17,083 bases of DNA from JBCFBK01 sp050173895 (GTDB lineage Bacteria > Bacteroidota > Bacteroidia > Bacteroidales > Prolixibacteraceae), in the NCBI GenBank assembly GCA_050173895.1, contig JBFXKJ010000059.1, positions 1 through 17,083 on the forward strand, written 5' to 3'. The notes under the pieces were generated by a model. It made no database searches. It was not told the DNA's origin and saw only the letters and a program-made list of their open reading frames with translations. Shown one piece after another: positions 15,969 through 17,083 of this stretch (position 1 is the first letter of the stretch; each line of letters opens with the position of its first letter). The position numbers were made by a program, and so were the translations under genes.

Positions 15969-16904
15969 ATGATTAGGAAAACGGCTCTGTTATTTGGACT
16001 TCTTTTACTCTGCCTGGTCAGCTTTGCACAACGTGTTTATACCCGGCAGGAATATATTGAAATGTTCCGGGAACTGGCAGTGACCGAAATGCAGCGGACC
16101 GGCGTGCCGGCCAGCATCACCCTGGCGCAGGCCTGCCTGGAATCGGGAAACGGGAACAGTGAACTGAGCCGCAAATCGAACAATCATTTTGGAATTAAAT
16201 GCAAAAATACATGGAACGGGAAACGGGTTTATCACGATGATGATGAACGGGGGGAATGTTTCCGGAAATACAATTCGGTGAAAGAATCTTTTATCGACCA
16301 CTCCAACTTTTTGTCGGCCAGTCCGCGATACAGCGTCCTCTTTACACTCGACATCACCGACTATAAAGGATGGGCACACGGACTGAAGCGGGCAGGTTAC
16401 GCCACCAACCCCCGTTATGCCGAAGAACTGATCCGCATTGTTGAGGAGAATCAACTTTACATGTACGATCAGGTAACAGACCCCGCTCACCTGGGCCGGT
16501 TTAACCATTCCGTACCGGAAAGCAATCATCCGCTGATCAACCCCTACCAGACCAGAAAAATTGTGCTTCGAAACGATCTGAAGACAATCGTCGCGAGGGC
16601 AGGTGACACGATGGAAAGCCTTGCGCAGGAATTTAACCTGAAACCCTGGCAGATGTATCAATATAATGATTACAATTACGGCCGGCAGCCGGTTGAAAAC
16701 GAGATCCTGTATCTGGAACAGAAAACCCGGAAGGCAGCCAGGGGCCGTGAAACCCATACCCTTGAGGAAGGCGAGACCATGCACTACGTTTCGCAGCTTT
16801 ACGGTGTGAAACTGAAGCCGCTTCTCAAACGCAACAGATTGGGGAAAGATGAAAGCCCGGCAGCAGGAACGGTTATTTACCTGAGAAATAAAAGTCCCAG
16901 ATAG
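15969..16904 (+). CDS. Secreted N-acetylglucosaminidase (GH73 / FlgJ-like) with two LysM repeats
   Basis: The product is 311 residues from the ATG at 15969. It begins with a signal peptide (MIRK, a hydrophobic run, then SFA-Q around residue 20); the longer frame from TTG at 15918 would bury this signal and is rejected. Residues ~25-168 form a glucosaminidase domain, with the likely catalytic Glu at 58 in LAQACLESGNGNS, followed by NNHFGIKC (71-78) and a YATNPRYAEELI segment (144-155) typical of the fold. Two LysM modules (~205-251 and ~262-307) would bind peptidoglycan. The family cleaves the glycan backbone during wall remodelling, in the periplasm of Gram-negative hosts. No lipobox is evident. 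It is divergent from cdd and looks like ordinary core chromosome, marking the right border of the accessory region. Confidence 0.93.
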   Translation: MIRKTALLFGLLLLCLVSFAQRVYTRQEYIEMFRELAVTEMQRTGVPASITLAQACLESGNGNSELSRKSNNHFGIKCKNTWNGKRVYHDDDERGECFRKYNSVKESFIDHSNFLSASPRYSVLFTLDITDYKGWAHGLKRAGYATNPRYAEELIRIVEENQLYMYDQVTDPAHLGRFNHSVPESNHPLINPYQTRKIVLRNDLKTIVARAGDTMESLAQEFNLKPWQMYQYNDYNYGRQPVENEILYLEQKTRKAARGRETHTLEEGETMHYVSQLYGVKLKPLLKRNRLGKDESPAAGTVIYLRNKSPR

Positions 16905-16988
16905 CCGGCGTTGAGCTACTTACAATTTCTGTCAGTAAATCTATCCGCAGAAAGCAACCGGAAGGAACAAACAGAAGTGGCCTCTTTC

Positions 16989-17013
16989 AGCTAAGAGCTG
17001 ACAGCTAAAAGCT
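16989..17013. repeat. Period-7 AGCT array in the intergenic region
   Basis: AGCT recurs at 16989, 16996, 17003 and 17010, exactly every 7 bases (AGCTAAG, AGCTGAC, AGCTAAA, AGCT). Because AGCT is its own complement, the array can fold in several registers. CTTTCAG (16984-16990) also has an inverted partner CTGAAAG at about 17054-17060. The rest of 16905-17083 holds no recognisable gene. It resembles the short intergenic palindromic repeats common in Bacteroidota genomes. Confidence 0.6.
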
Positions 17014-17083
17014 TTCCATGAAACCCGCGGAGCAGGTCGGCTGTTTTCATCCGTTTTTTACCTGAAAGCTGCAGGTCTGTCAG

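Noticed and set aside
16005..16784. Minus-strand open frame of 259 codons
   Set aside because: It is antisense to the glucosaminidase, whose signal peptide, catalytic region and LysM modules are clear.

Overview
The window looks like a Bacteroidota chromosome segment, probably order Bacteroidales or Marinilabiliales (order is a guess). The support is moderate GC, mostly weak Shine-Dalgarno sequences, and exact matches to the Bacteroidota -7 element TAnnTTTG upstream of both housekeeping genes at the right end. About 15 kb of the left and centre is a minus-strand antiviral-type locus. The right end is ordinary chromosome.

Layout, read right to left for the minus strand. (1) 15969-16904 (+): exported glucosaminidase with two LysM repeats. 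(2) 15267-15755 (-): cytidine deaminase, divergent from it. (3) 12236-15139 (-): SNF2-family helicase resembling DrmD of DISARM. (4) 7429-12225 (-): giant N6-adenine DNA methyltransferase resembling DrmMI, starting 10 nt after gene 3; an in-frame TAG seems to cut off its last ~32 codons (7330-7428). (5) 5740-7203 (-): AlbA_2/GHKL-like/winged-helix protein with a seven-fold TVEK linker encoded by 12-bp tandem repeats. (6) 5623 to beyond base 1 (-): at least 1874 residues of a YprA/DruE-type DEAD/DEAH helicase with several zinc ribbons, a cysteine MZB/DUF1998 module and a C-terminal Vsr/MTES_1575-like nuclease domain. Gene 6 has no stop inside the window, so it is easy to miss; it fills the apparently empty 5.6 kb at the left.

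The locus therefore combines DISARM class 1-type partners (DrmD-like remodeller plus DrmMI-like methylase) with a Druantia-type helicase-nuclease in place of DrmA/DrmB/DrmC. From memory this matches the recently described DISARM-Druantia intermediates called ARMADA; I cannot verify that here. The inferred division of labour is that the methylase marks self DNA while the SNF2 and YprA helicases find and process unmarked invading DNA, with the C-terminal nuclease as effector. The AlbA_2 protein is either an embedded regulator or an additional component.

There is no gene-free stretch above 300 bases. The main gaps are 7204-7329, 5624-5739, 15140-15266, 15756-15968 and 16905-17083. I saw no tRNA, rRNA, CRISPR array, transposase or integrase.
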